Assembly: GCA_037954325.1 (NCBI GenBank)
Contig: JBBMNZ010000015.1
Span: 16,831,001-16,895,000, forward strand
From: Fistularia commersonii
Taxonomy: Eukaryota > Chordata > Actinopteri > Syngnathiformes > Fistulariidae
Direction: 5' to 3'
Length of the DNA stretch: 64,000 nucleotides
Shown here: positions 52,260 through 63,341 of the stretch, in pieces
How the letters are laid out: each line of letters starts with the position of its first letter
Position numbering within the stretch: position 1 is the stretch's first letter
Program-made: the position numbers and the translations under genes
Notes under the pieces: generated by a model
What the model saw: the letters and a program-made list of their open reading frames with translations, nothing else
Databases searched by the model: none
What the model was told of the DNA's origin: nothing

Positions 52260-52965
52260 CTGTTCATGTGAATGACAGGCTGAATCGTTTAATCTCCATA
52301 GCATATAGCCATAGATGGAATTTTCGTATGTCTCCATACGACGTGTGAATAAATGAGTGAATGGTTGTGTCTATATGACATGTGACTGAGAGGGTGAATA
52401 GTTACGTCTTTACATGACATCTGAGTGAGCGGGTGAGTGGTTGCATGTCTACACATGACGTGAATGAACGAATGAGTGAATGGTTATATGTCATTAGATG
52501 ACAAAGTAATGAAAGGGTGAACGGTGGTATGTCTCTATTTTACATGTGAATGAGAGGGCGAATGGTCGAGCGTCTCTGTTTGACCTATGAATGGATGAGC
52601 GATTGGGTTTATATGACATGAGAATGAGAGGGTGAATCGCCGTATGTCTATACGACGAGTGAATGGTTGTATTTCTATATGGCTTGTGAATGAAAGGGTG
52701 AATGATTGTCTGTCCTTAATTTACATGTGAATGAGAGGGTGAATTGTTGCATGTCCTTATATGACATGTGAATGAAAGGGTGAATTGTTGTCTGTCCTTA
52801 ATTTACATGTGAATGAGAGGGTGAATTGTTGCATGTCCTTATATGACATGTGAATGAAAGGGTGAATGGTTGTCTGCCCTTAATTTACATGTGAATGAGA
52901 GGGTGAATTGTTGCACGTCCTTATATGACATGTAAATGGAAGGGTGAATGATTGTATGTTGCTAT
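52260..52965 (+). repeat. SINE-derived minisatellite, right array
   Basis: About 15 units. The last four are the most homogeneous, a higher-order pair of tgaatgaaagggtgaattgt, tgtctgtccttaatttacat and gtgaatgagagggtgaattg, ttgcatgtccttatatgaca that repeats with a period near 80 bases at 52700-52965. That regularity indicates the most recent expansion. Confidence 0.85.
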
Positions 52966-54944
52966 TTTATCAATAAATCAGATTTGGGCGGTGATAAAAA
53001 GACATCCAGGTTGAAGGGAAATCCCAGAGAGCCGGAGCTGCAGGACGTCCTGACGCCACGCCGTGACCAAAGGGCCACGGTGTCACGGCGGTCCCGTGGG
53101 TCCCCCTTTGTTTCCGTCCGGCTCGGGGCTCTGTAACCCCCAAGACGCGACCAGCTCATTCCACCCACGGGGACATTTTCACGGCCGCAAACCACACATC
53201 TGTCTCCTCCTCGGTGTCACCTTCAAATAAGCTAGGAGATGGCAAGGGACGTTCACGACTGTGTGTGTGTGTGTGTGTGTGTGTGTTTGAGGGAAAACAG
53301 GGGCAGGCCGGGTAGATTTTTCATTCCTGAGCTGTTCACCCCTGGCAGTCACAACAGAGTGTTTCATCTTCCCACCCTTATTCATCTTGGATCCATGGAG
53401 CCACAAAGAGCAGGAAAAGCATAAATAATGCAATTTATACCGCCGGGCGTTGCTAACAATTCATACGGGTTAAGCAATACATTCAGTTTATAATGCAGCG
53501 CCGCTGTTTATGACCGACCCGTGTTCTTTGCGATGGTGTATCATAAAGCCGAGGTCCTCGGAGGGCAATGATAGCCGTGTTTTACTGGCCAGTCCGTTGT
53601 GGAAACGGCGGTGATGTAATGCCGAGGCTCCCGCCGCTGGAAGGAGGCGGTTTTTATTTCGCTGAAAGGACGGCTTTTTATTGATGAGCCCTCTTATTCG
53701 GTCTCCGGTTTATTTATGGGAAGCGCTAACCGGTCGCGTTCACCCGTTCACAAACTCGAGGAGGATCTTGCCGAACTCGCGCTCCGTTTAAAGATGCGCG
53801 ACCGCTCGGTGAGGCCGAGTTGCTAACCGCTAGCGCTAGCTTAAACCTGGGTGTAATGGAAATCCTGCATTCTGGTTGGCTTGTTTGATTGTTATCGTTT
53901 TCAGAGAAACCGCTCCACTTATGAACATCAAGCTAAGCGGCACGTCGAGTTTGTTGATATTTGTCCCGTCGACGGCGCCCGGGAAATTGAATCAGAACCA
54001 GCACAATCAAAAACACTGACTGTGCATTTGCATAATAGTGGATAAATGATCCTTTTTTTTTTTTTTTTTACCAGCTGAGTTGACAGATCATCTTTTGATT
54101 AATTCATTTTAAAACCTGCTAATTACTTAGCCGCTGTTTTATCCTCAACAAGTTCCCGTACAAATTCTTTCTTGAACTTTTTCCTTTTTTTTTTTTTTTT
54201 ACCTCAAGTCTGCAAACACAACAGGTCGAGTTTCCGCGCCGAGGGACTTGTATGACCTAGTTATAGCTGCTGCTTCTGCTTGATTAATCATGTGATTCAT
54301 AAGATAAATGCAAACCAAATTAATACAATTTTAAAGTTTTTGGTTCTAATATGGGTCAAAGCTCTAAGAACTGTCCAGCTTGACTTTCCTTCCAGGTATT
54401 ATCCACATCCAGGGTCACCTTGTAGTTTTGCATTGGTTCTGGCTCAAAGGGACCTTGAGCTAGCTAAGCTGTTAGCTAACTCCGGACGTCAAAATCACCA
54501 ATCACCAATGTTCATATGAGTTCCTCTTGAAGCATACGAAGACCCTGCCTCGGAGGAGGATCTACGAAAAAACAGCCTTGCTCCTGAAAAGTTTCTAGGA
54601 GCTGCAAAACATTTGGGAAGCAACTCAGGATGTCAGACGACATAATGTCGAAGTCAACATCTTGATTAGCGAGCAGCAGAGATGCTCTAGGAGCTACAAA
54701 AAGTAGGATTAAACTAAAAATCCAAAATACCAGTTCTACTACTAGATTGAGTTTCTTTATCGTAACGAGGCACATATTTTCAGATCAGGACACAAATAGG
54801 AAATAAGAAGGTTGGAATTGTTGCTGAATGTCATTGGAAAGCATCATCCAGCCTCAGTGCGAGCTGGAAGTTCACCCACTTACAGAGTTGAGGTCCCTGG
54901 TTCCTGGTTCCTCTGCGGTCCGTACGCACGGACAAACATACCCT
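52966..54944. other. Single-copy-looking DNA, no gene seen
   Basis: TG microsatellite at 53260-53287. 53430-53720 is a non-repeat stretch with AT-rich homeodomain-like words (caatttataccgcc, cagtttataatgcagcg, gcgatggtgtatcataaagc), a candidate regulatory element on texture alone. T runs at 54051-54069 and 54187-54200. Confidence 0.35.
53260..53287. repeat. (TG)n microsatellite
   Basis: About 14 uninterrupted TG units. Confidence 0.95.
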
Positions 54945-55023
54945 CTCAGCAAACCCTAATCCCTTCATGCTAGTGTCCTTTAGCAAGACAGCAAACCCCA
55001 AGTGTGGCTAGTTAGCGCCTCAT
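54945..55023 (+). repeat. Inverted repeat pair, left arm
   Basis: ctcagcaaaccctaatccct, tcatgctagtgtcctttagc, aagacagcaaaccccaagtg, tggctagttagcgcctcat. Matched in reverse complement at 56067-56147 with only three or four differences. Confidence 0.85.
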
Positions 55024-56066
55024 ATCCTGTAATGGTTCGAGGTTCCAACGGTACGAAAGGGGCGAGATAGAACAAGGCTAGGGGTTTTAGCCGAACGCTA
55101 TCCGTAAGGCCGTAGCAGTTGTTTGTCGTGCGAAACCGTTCAAACGCACATCGTAAATCGAGACAATAGTTTCTATGGTTTTGCGGACGTCAATATTGCC
55201 GGCCTCTAAAGTCCCATGTGAGTGGAAACTTGAGTATCTCCAGATAATGAAGACACTCAGGGTTATTATATTTGCCAAAACGAGATCTAATTTCATCGCA
55301 TTATTTGAGCCCATTTAAGCTAATGGGATGCTATTTGTGTCTTTAAGTGGCACTCGGCCTCCGTGTCACGCAAACCACTGGAATAAAATGGAACTGCCTC
55401 CGGTTCAATCGGGGGATTTCGGCTGCGTGGAGTGCGAAGGGGGGGGGGGGGGCCGGACGGCGGCTAGCTTTCGCGCACTCGAAATCAATCAAGCTGCCAG
55501 TTCTGGGCGCTGACAGCTTTATTGTCGGTGCAGAGCGGCGTTTGAGATCTGCTTAGATCACGATGATAGAGACGTGCCATCGGAGTCGGAGGCGAGTCGC
55601 GGAAAATATGGGGTTATGATGATGCAGGAGGTGGAAAACATAAAGGCACTATATTTGAGTTTACTCACTTTATAGAGCCTCTTTTTCCTCTTCTTGTCTT
55701 TATTAAACTGTCACTCGGATGTCTGCGCTGCAGTAACTCTGTTTATGGATGCTGCACTTTCCTATTTGCCAGACTGTTTGCGGTTATTAAGTAAAAACAA
55801 AAAAAAAAGAAGTCCAATCCAGGAGGATGCGGTGATGCATCAGCCGGTTTCTATAGTTCCTGGTCCCCTACTGCTGGGGTCAAAGGTCATTCCACAGCTC
55901 ACTTGATCCCAAAAAAGCTGTACCAAAAGGCAGTCGGCAACTTCCTCGGGGCAACGTAGCTCTGAGAAACCACATCTCTAGGAAATGAAGGTCAGATTCA
56001 TGAGCTCTTCTTGTCTACACGGCTTCAAACCGGCAAATTCCCGTTCACTAACACACAAGAGCTACC
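55024..56066. other. Spacer of the inverted pair, no gene seen
   Basis: G run at 55440-55452; otherwise nothing recognised. Confidence 0.4.
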
Positions 56067-56147
56067 ATGAGAGGCGCTAACTAGCCACACTTGGGGTTTG
56101 GTGTCTTGCTAAAGGACACTAGCATGAAGGGATTAGGGTTCGCTGAG
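56067..56147 (-). repeat. Inverted repeat pair, right arm
   Basis: See 54945-55023. A diverged relative lies at 47555-47640, so the arms belong to an interspersed repeat; the near identity of the two points to a recent local event. Confidence 0.8.
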
Positions 56148-57674
56148 GTGATGCGGGTGCTTCGTTTTCTTCCTCTAAAATTCAGAGTAGATTATCTCGA
56201 CCGCGGATGCTAGCGTGTCCTCGGTAGGGGTGCCTTCGTCACAGCTCAACCCGCTATCTGGGGTTTTGATACCGAGTTTAAATCCCGACCCATGCGGCCT
56301 CGGAGAAAATGAACCTTTTCATCGTCGGGGCAAAATTAAATACGCTATTTTTCAGCATTTATCGGAGAATTGTTGCAATATCGATAGCCGCTTGTTGTTT
56401 GTCTGACGTTTTAAGCTACTTAAAGACGGGTATCGTCTTGTCATCATTTCGTTTGTTTACTTATTAGTGGACCTAATACCAGATTTCTAGCCAGAGTGCT
56501 AATTTCCATCTGTGGTTTCATGGAAAATAAAACCCGGCAATGTCAGACGCAGAGGTGAACACGTGACTCCTTGCTACTCTCTCCTGCTTGCTAAAGGCTA
56601 ACACGCTAATTCGAGTTCTCAAGTTCCACGATGGGGATTGTGGCACCTTTTTAGCTAACATCAAACCTCCGCTAGCTCGACAAGCATTTCCGGGCGGACC
56701 GAGACCAGGCCGCCGTTAGCGACCCTGTAGCTAACGCTTATAATCTTAACAGACCAGGCGCGTTCTGTGCCGTGGTGAGCTAGCTTGGGCTCGCATTGTT
56801 CAGCGCCGGCGAGTGTTTGTGTTTATGTTGGCACGTTGCTCCGTGTCTGACGCGACCCGGTGGTCTGGATTTGCGGACGGACCCCCCTTTCCCCCCCCCC
56901 ATTCCCTCCGCTCGCCTCCCGTCAGGGACGGAGGCCCGATAATGAGAGGGGATCGCTGCAGCAGAAGTGATTAGTTGAAAAGAAAGGACAGCGCCGCTTA
57001 ATTAGAGCATTCACATCTGGTAATCTGATGGATTTGGACAGTCTGTGAACGGAAACCCACAAAGCTAATACGGACCAAACATCACATCAGTTTAGGATTG
57101 AAAACCACAGATTTCTAGATGTTTCCGGATCCAAACAGGTTGCATTCGAGGGCCGGAGAATATTTTCCAGTGCTACTTATCCACACTTTCCATTTTAACT
57201 TGTTGTATTTGTGTCATTATGTGAAAACATGCACCGTGTTAAAATAGGAGAAATTACATTTTGATTTCGCCCCATTTCTCACGAAAGGGACTTTTAAGTT
57301 CCTCGAACCAACGCAGGAACGAGGCGGTTTCTCGGTGCATCGAGACAAACAAGTGCGATAGCCTTCCTGATAGCTTTCGGCTAAAACCTTTAGCTTTGCT
57401 CTCTCTTTCGCGCTAAAGGAACCTTTTTGCAGCTCCAAAACTTCTTCAGGAACCAAAGACTTTGGACCTTCAGGTCTCAGAACCAACCGAGCCCCGACTC
57501 CAAGGCAGGTGGATATATTTATTGTGTTTTGGGAACTCGTGTGACGTCGTCACGGTGATACGTGGACTTCATGATCCACTTCCGTGACCGGATGCTTCTT
57601 GTTCACAGCAGGGCGCCGTGTTTAAAAACTCTGATGGTCACGGCTCAGATGTTTTCTCGAGACCAAATGGACAG
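56148..57674. other. Single-copy-looking DNA, no gene seen
   Basis: 56980-57040 (cgcttaattagagcattcac, tctggtaatctgatgg) is ATTA-rich. 57290-57480 has iterated ggaacctttttgcagctcc-type words that suggest an eroded MITE; a minus-strand 89-codon frame there (57217-57486) is probably incidental. Confidence 0.35.
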
Positions 57675-58010
57675 AAGCTGCGAGAAATGGACCGCAGAAG
57701 ACGTCCTCAGAGGGATTTCCAGGGCTTGAGGAGGAACATCAGAATTTTGGGGAGAATTAAAGTTAGCTAACTGCTAATGGGGTAGATAAAAACACGATAA
57801 AAACACTTCTGATAATCCACTGCTGCGGAAGCTTCCACCTCCATGTTGTCCGTTTTGGTCTTTTTTGAGCGTGAAGGTGAAGGTCATACCTCGTGTGGTC
57901 CCTCACATCCTGTGGAGGAAGAAGAAGTGGAGGAGGAGGAGGCTACTTCCTGGAATGGAACTCAAGCTGGACACTTTCTTCTAGTTGCGCTGTTTTGCGT
58001 CTGAAAACAT
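57675..58010 (+). mobile_element. Harbinger-like Myb/SANT fossil, copy 1
   Basis: From 57682 the plus strand reads EKWTAEDVLRGISRA, stop, then EEHQNFG in the next frame, the Myb/SANT-like DNA-binding domain that Harbinger-type elements encode next to their transposase. Downstream it shares agcttccacctccatgttgt and cttcctggaatggaactc with 61525-61675. No transposase remnant is seen. Confidence 0.55.
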
Positions 58011-58667
58011 CGATCTAAATAAGCAGCCAGTCGGATGTTTGTGAAACACATTTAGCTGAATCATCTTCACCTCCCTCTCACCGTTCATTAGTACCAAACG
58101 CAACTTGTTTTTTTTTTGTTTTTTTTTTCCGGCAGCTGTGTTTGCTTCCATCCACACCGGTCGGATCTCAGCGGAGGAGGTTCATTAGTGCGCCATCACA
58201 GACCGGAGAGCCCTCGTCTTATTACGGCTCTGCGTCGGTAAACACTCGGCCGAACGGGCGTGGAGTGTCCCGGGCAGGAGAGCGCCGCTTCCTCCTTGAA
58301 GGGGAAAAAAAGCATCAGAATACCAAACGGCACGTTGTTAGCGTTAGCACGTCGCTAACGGCCGGCGCGCCGTTAGCGGGATTTCTCATTGCCGTTGTTG
58401 CGCCTTTAACTTTCGGGCACGGTGGACTCCTTTTTAAGGAGGTCGCAGAATAAAAGCCCGAGCTGATGACAAGCCCTCGGGTCGCTCGCGTAAACCCGAC
58501 CTTTTATATGGAGCTCCTTTGTGTTCGCAGAAGTTTTAGGAACGCCTTGAAGGAATTTCTCCAATTCGCCACCAAATGTTCTTCGGGTCATCGCGCCGCC
58601 GACAAACTCATTTCAGGCCGAAATGACGGCTGTGTCAGAATTTTCCTGGGAAGAAAAAATAAATAAA
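58011..58667. other. CpG-rich DNA, no gene seen
   Basis: T runs at 58110-58128. No repeat recognised. Confidence 0.4.
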
Positions 58668-58905
58668 AATAAGATAAGATAAGAAAAGATAAGAACAACT
58701 TTATTAATCCCGAAGGAAATTGTTGTGCCAGAGTTACAGAAAATATAACAGTAATAAATAATAAAAAGAAAAAGGCAGAATTAGAAATAAAAATAAACTA
58801 TAAAGTGTCTCAGTGAAACTATAAAGTGTCTAAGTAAACAAGTGATAAAACTATAAGTGTCTTAGTAACAAGTCAGGTAAGGAGTGCACAATAGTATGAT
58901 AAAAG
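58668..58905 (-). mobile_element. LINE 3'-tail copy
   Basis: (AAGAT)n-like, gataagaacaactttattaa, tcccgaaggaaattgttgtg, then aataaaaataaactataaag and three iterations of actataaagtgtct. Reverse complement of the LINE end at 35620. Confidence 0.65.
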
Positions 58906-58959
58906 GAAAAATTGTAGTGTAAAAGGAAAAATACAGTTTCGACGTGTCACCTTCCAATA

Positions 58960-59935
58960 TTTGCGGAGGTTCCCAGTCATCCAGGTCGTGGTGAATTCTT
59001 GTGGAAATCTTCTTGCCGTGGCAATTGGTTGTGATTTTTCTTCACTTGCAGATGTTTCAGCCCTCATCCCAGAGTTTCTGAATATAACTGCCAGGGTTTT
59101 GGGCGTGTCTAGGTTAGAGTGGCTTTTTGTGTAAATGGCAAGTTGCTACGCTAACGGGGGTGTCGTTCGTCGGGGACGAATTAGCAACTTTTTGGGGATT
59201 TCCTGGATTGCAATGTGAAAAGGTGATGCTAAACAAAGGGGTGAAATCCGATGGATCGCATGGACACGTCACCAGAGCTTCTTCTGGCGGTGGATCTTTC
59301 CTGGTTGTTTGGAGGCTGCAGAAGGTCCTGGTCCAAATGTGCAAATCCATCTTGGTGTTGATCCCGGTACGATGTTATACGTTTGTAAAAGGTTGTGTCT
59401 GAGGCGCCCTCTTCCGTCCTTCTTCTTTTCCGTTCAGCTTTTCCCTTCAGCGGTCGCTACAGCAAAGCAACCTATTCTCTGGATCATATTCTCCCACTAC
59501 CTCCAGAAGTTTTCTCTCTGGTCCAATTCCAGCAGTCGTCTACCAATATATTCCTTATCCCGCCTCTGTCCATGACCCAACCATCTCAGACCTTCTCTCC
59601 GAAGCATCTACCATGTGCCCTCCTTCTGATGGACTCCTTCCTGATCCTATCCGTCCTGGTCGCTCCAAAGAAGAACCTCAGCATCCTCCTCTGTCCAGAA
59701 ACGGTTCTTCAGTTTTTAACAAAAATGGTTTCTTTGACTCCTTTCTGGAACCATCTGTCTTGTCTGGCCATCGCCGTTTTTCAGAAGAAGGCCTTCGTCA
59801 TTCGGGTGCAGTTGGACCGCAGAGTCTTGTCCAGAAGTCGATGTCGTCACGATCCTCATTGCAAGTGACAGCAGACGCCACATTCTCTATCTTCAAACTG
59901 TCCACCAGTTTTTTATCTTATATTCAGACACGTTT
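58960..59935 (-). mobile_element. Penelope-like element (copy F), interrupted by an RTE
   Basis: Left end ggaggttcccagtcatccag, gtggtgaattcttgtgga, aatcttcttgccgtggcaat; then gggtttcctggattgcaatg-type 3' sequence, the C-terminal coding region on the minus strand (IPRRIWTRTF-like), the RTE insertion at 59412-59684, then tctggaaccatctgtcttgt and the GIY-YIG region at 59855-59910, where the signature is destroyed (DDIDF instead of DVYIG). Right end cacgttttcacttgaagaaa at about 59930. Confidence 0.75.
59412..59684 (-). mobile_element. RTE-type LINE fragment nested in the Penelope copy
   Basis: cttccgtccttcttcttttc, cgttcagcttttcccttcag, cggtcgctacagc is the reverse complement of the RTE 3' end (ggcgacacctgaagggaaaa at 47266). 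The fragment then matches 21210-21430. The Penelope sequence gcgccctc resumes as cctcctctgtccagaaacgg after it. Confidence 0.75.
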
Positions 59936-61359
59936 TCACTTGAAGAAATTCGAAAGATTTCGACAGGAAGGTTTTAATCTGTTATTCAATACCGGAGTGA
60001 CTAATAATTGTGTAAAACAGCGGCGCCGTGTCACACCCTGGTGTTTCAGCGGTTAAAACCCGGGCGGTAGTCAGGGGAGCTAGCCCTTTAGCTTCAACGC
60101 TGACGCTAATTCGCTTTTTTAATGTATTTTGAATGTTCACGCCGGTTCGGCGGCTTGAATAGGAGGATGCTGCGGCGTTACTCCGCTCCAACAGCACTCC
60201 CGCTGACTTCCCGACCCCGGTACCCATTTGGGTTCTGATGCCCAAAAAAAAAACCACACTAAAAAAGCTAAAATGCTAATCCACAGCAGGAAGCGCGGAG
60301 GCTCCGACGTCAGAGCCGAGCCCGGATCTTTTGTTTCTATCCTGACTCTCCGGTAGGGAGTTGTATCGCCCTGCCAGGTGTCGTCGGCTCTCCGCCGAGG
60401 TCGCGGCCCGCAGACTTTACATCGGAAACACCGGTCCTGCTTCCCCTCCGGTGTTTCTGTTTTTGCACTGGATGTAAATTGCCCGCCGTTCCAAGACAAA
60501 CACTGGTAATGAGCCGGATCCGACGGAAAGCGGGGACGCCGCCCCCGCCGCCGTCTCCCTATTGTGAAGGCTTGAACATTGGAACAACTGATGAGGGATT
60601 CTCGGGTTAATCCACCCTTTCAGAAATCTATCCGTCCATCACAAGCCAGAGGGGGGATTATTACGGATACGTATGGCTGCTAGCTGAGCTCCCCTCTCCT
60701 CTCTTTCGTCCTGTCGCCGATCGATTCGGCGGCGCTCGCTCTCGGATCCGTACAACTTGTTAAAATCTCGATTAAACCGCCGCGCTCCCGAGACGCGCTT
60801 TCGTCCGGGATTATTATTCAAATAACAACATTACCCGCTCGGTAAAAGCGCCAGTCGAAAAAGTGTCGCGCGATTTTCCGGCACCTGGGCCCGATGTTTG
60901 CTGATAAATGATGCGCTCCGTGTAGCGTTATGCAAAAAAAAAAAAAAAAAGGGATGAATAAAATAGCAGCTTGAGATCCACTTTAAAATCAATAACGGGA
61001 CAAATCACCGCAAGCCGCGTTGATTTCGCTTAATCTCCGTGACTCATCCGCGGTGAAACCGGCAGCTGTTCTCGGTTTGCACGGCGGATTCCGAGCTCGC
61101 CGTGGAAAAAAAAAAAAAAAAAAAAATTGCCGCTAACGGTTACCTGGTTCCTGCGTTTGTGTCCGCGGGGCAAAGCGTAGGCTGAGTGGATTTAGCTATA
61201 AGCTAAGCTAATAAATAGGGTTGTGTTTGCGCCGTTGATGTATGCTCTGTCTCCTTTTCAGGAGCTCCTTTTACTTCCTGCTGCAAGGCAGGGTTTTTTT
61301 TTAAAGCTTCCATTGCAGCTCGTGTGATGTAGCCGCTAGCATACCTCGTAGCATTAGCA
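59936..61359. other. CpG-rich single-copy-looking DNA, no gene seen
   Basis: A runs at 60933-60949 and 61107-61126. Mirror-image open frames at 59980-60500 are chance. Confidence 0.4.
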
Positions 61360-61675
61360 AGCAGCCAGAAATGGACCAACAAAGAGGTCCAAGCTCTTCT
61401 GGCCCGCTACGCCTCAGAGGAACGTCAACACTTTGGACAAAAATAATCGCGGCGCTAGCTAACAGTGGGGTTCTTCACACATACACACACTCCCACCATC
61501 TGATAGTTATTATTCCGTGAACGGCGCGGTAGCTTCCACCTCCATGTTGTCCCTGTCGTCGTCCTCTTCCTCTGCGGCGGTTTGAGCGTGGAGCTAACTT
61601 CCTGTGGGAATGCTAAATGAAAACGTTTCCTTCCTGGAACGCAATTGGAGCCGGACGTTTCTGTCTGAAAGCCCT
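61360..61675 (+). mobile_element. Harbinger-like Myb/SANT fossil, copy 2
   Basis: 61369-61446 reads KWTNKEVQALLARYASEE, RQHFGQK, stop: an almost ideal first half of a Myb/SANT-like domain. Then ctaacagtggggttcttcac, agcttccacctccatgttgt and cttcctggaacgcaattgg. Three relatives are at 43120-43310 (minus), 57675-58010 (plus) and about 15130-15215 (minus, partial). Confidence 0.65.
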
Positions 61676-61915
61676 TCCTCAGACGCGTCTTCTATCCAAA
61701 TATATCCATTAAAACCAACATTTGTCTGGCACTTGAGCCGAGCACTTCATTAAACAGCCACCGATTAACGGCGGTTTCTTTTTCTGACGTGAATATAAAA
61801 TGTGACAGCAAACGTTACGTGGTGAAATGAATCCACAAGACTAATGTGCTCCTCCGTAGCGGCAAGAGTAGTAATGTTTTAGGGGCTATTAGACGGGTTT
61901 AATGTTTTAAAACAT
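61676..61915. other. Unassigned DNA
   Basis: Nothing recognised. Confidence 0.4.
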
Positions 61916-62541
61916 AAAAAATAGCACCTCTTAGCGGCTAATATGCACAGGGACAGCGGTGCAACCCAGACATCTGGATGAAATAGCCGTGGATTAGTTG
62001 TGATTTGACGCATTTTAATAAATAATAGCATTAAAACGTTAGCATCTCTTAAGCGACGTCTTTTGCGACTTATGGGGACGTTAAAAAAGAGATTTCTGGC
62101 GTTTTTGCAAAGTTTAATGTAAAGACTCGTCAGCCTGTCGCTTTAAAACCTTCTCTCATGTTTGTGTTTTGGAAGCAGGAAGAAATAATTCAAATTAAAA
62201 AAAATCAGGACTTTATATTTAAACGGAGATAAAAAATAGCACCTCTTAGCGGCTAATATGCACAGGGACAGCGGTGGAATCGAGACATCTGGTTGAAATA
62301 GCCGTGGATTAGTTGCGATTTGACGCATTTTAATAAATAATAGCATTAAAACGTTAGCATCTCTTAAGCGACGTCTTTTGCGACTTATGGGGACGTTAAA
62401 AAAGAGATTTCTGGCGTTTTGGCAAAGTTTAATGTAAAGACTCGTCAGCCTGTCGCTTTAAAACCTTCTCTCATGTTTGTGTTTTGGAAGCAGGAAGAAA
62501 TAATTCAAATAAAAAAAATCAGGACTTTATATTTAAACGGA
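61916..62541 (+). repeat. Nearly identical tandem duplication, period 315 bases
   Basis: Copy 1 61916-62230, copy 2 62231-62541. Both read aaaaaatagcacctcttagc, ggctaatatgcacagggaca, cgtcttttgcgacttatggg, gtctgtcgctttaaaacc-like, ttcaggactttatatttaaa. I count fewer than ten differences (for example tgcaaccca against tggaatcga, gatgaaata against gttgaaata, and one missing A), about 97% identity. No frame and no transposon end are recognised. Confidence 0.9.
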
Positions 62542-62824
62542 CGCCGGATTGATTCATCTGCAGTTCACAGATGTGCAGTCGATGTTTCCTTCGGAGGAGG
62601 CTGCGGTCCGCCTCCGCCTGTCGGGGTTATTTATGCCTTGCTTGCGGAAGAAGAAGTAGAAGAAATGCAACCAGCCAATGTCAGCTCTAAAACCTCGATT
62701 TTTAAAACCATCACCGACGCGATAACGCCTTTTTAAGTCCAAGCCCGGATGATGATCACGCGTGAACTTGAAGAATAACTTGAGAGGGAATTTTCTGAAT
62801 ATATAAATTCAGTGAATTTATATA
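62542..62824. other. Unassigned DNA
   Basis: A plus-strand frame running in from copy 2 (62419-62736) has no known domain. At 62803-62826 atataaattcagtgaattta, tata is a short palindrome. Confidence 0.4.
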
Positions 62825-62910
62825 TTTGCTACTCGCTACTTTGCAAATTTTTTTTTTTTTTTTTTTGTAATTCGGTTCTCGCGATTTATCGTTCTTCAGA
62901 CGCTCCTTCG
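62825..62910. mobile_element. Tigger-like fragment
   Basis: tactcgctactttgcaaatt, T run, gtaattcggttctcgcgatt, tatcg: matches 14370-14430 of the Tigger-like remnant. Confidence 0.5.
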
Positions 62911-62931
62911 TGTCATGTCCAAACTGTGTTG

Positions 62932-62995
62932 TAAGATAAGATCAACTTTATCGATCCCAATCGCCTATCGACAGTTATAATGTCACAAAATAAGT
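62932..62995 (-). mobile_element. LINE 3'-tail fragment
   Basis: gtaagataagatcaacttta, tcgatcccaatcg, gacagttataatgtcacaaa: reverse complement of the end of the next feature. Confidence 0.6.
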
Positions 62996-63039
62996 AAAAT
63001 AAATATGAAGCTATGAAAAGAAACGTTTTTTTTTTTTTT

Positions 63040-63341
63040 TTTGTCCTTTGGTCTCAGCCCACTCTTGTCCTGCATATTTTTTGTTTATTTTATTCTTGTC
63101 ATTGCTATTGTCACTCTGTTTATGCTATCATACACTCTTGGTTGTCTATTTTTTTTTTTTCCATTCTTTAGTCTGTTCTTATCGTTTGTTTTTGTTCTCT
63201 CTGCTGTCTATTTATTTGTTGATGTCTTTGCCATCTATTTATATTTCTATTCACATTTATTGACACTATAACTGTTAAGCTGCTGTGACAAAACAATTTC
63301 CTCGATGGGGATCAATAAAGTTTATCTTGTCTTATGAGCAA
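63040..63341 (+). mobile_element. LINE 3' untranslated region and tail
   Basis: T-rich, CT-rich leader (gtcctttggtctcagcccac, ttgtcattgctattgtcact), then acactataactgttaagctg, ctgtgacaaaacaatttcct, cgatggggatcaataaagtt, tatcttgtctta. The longest copy of this tail in the window. The 70-codon hydrophobic frames in it are caused by T-richness. Confidence 0.65.

Noticed and set aside
52260..52965. CRISPR-like array
   Set aside because: Unit similarity grades continuously, there are no unique spacers of constant length, and the context is eukaryotic.
57217..57486. 89-codon minus-strand frame with a natural-looking N-terminal half
   Set aside because: Lies in iterated ggaacctttt-type repeat words and matches no family I know; likely chance.
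63041..63271. Small hydrophobic membrane protein
   Set aside because: T-rich LINE 3' untranslated sequence gives phenylalanine/leucine-rich frames in two phases.
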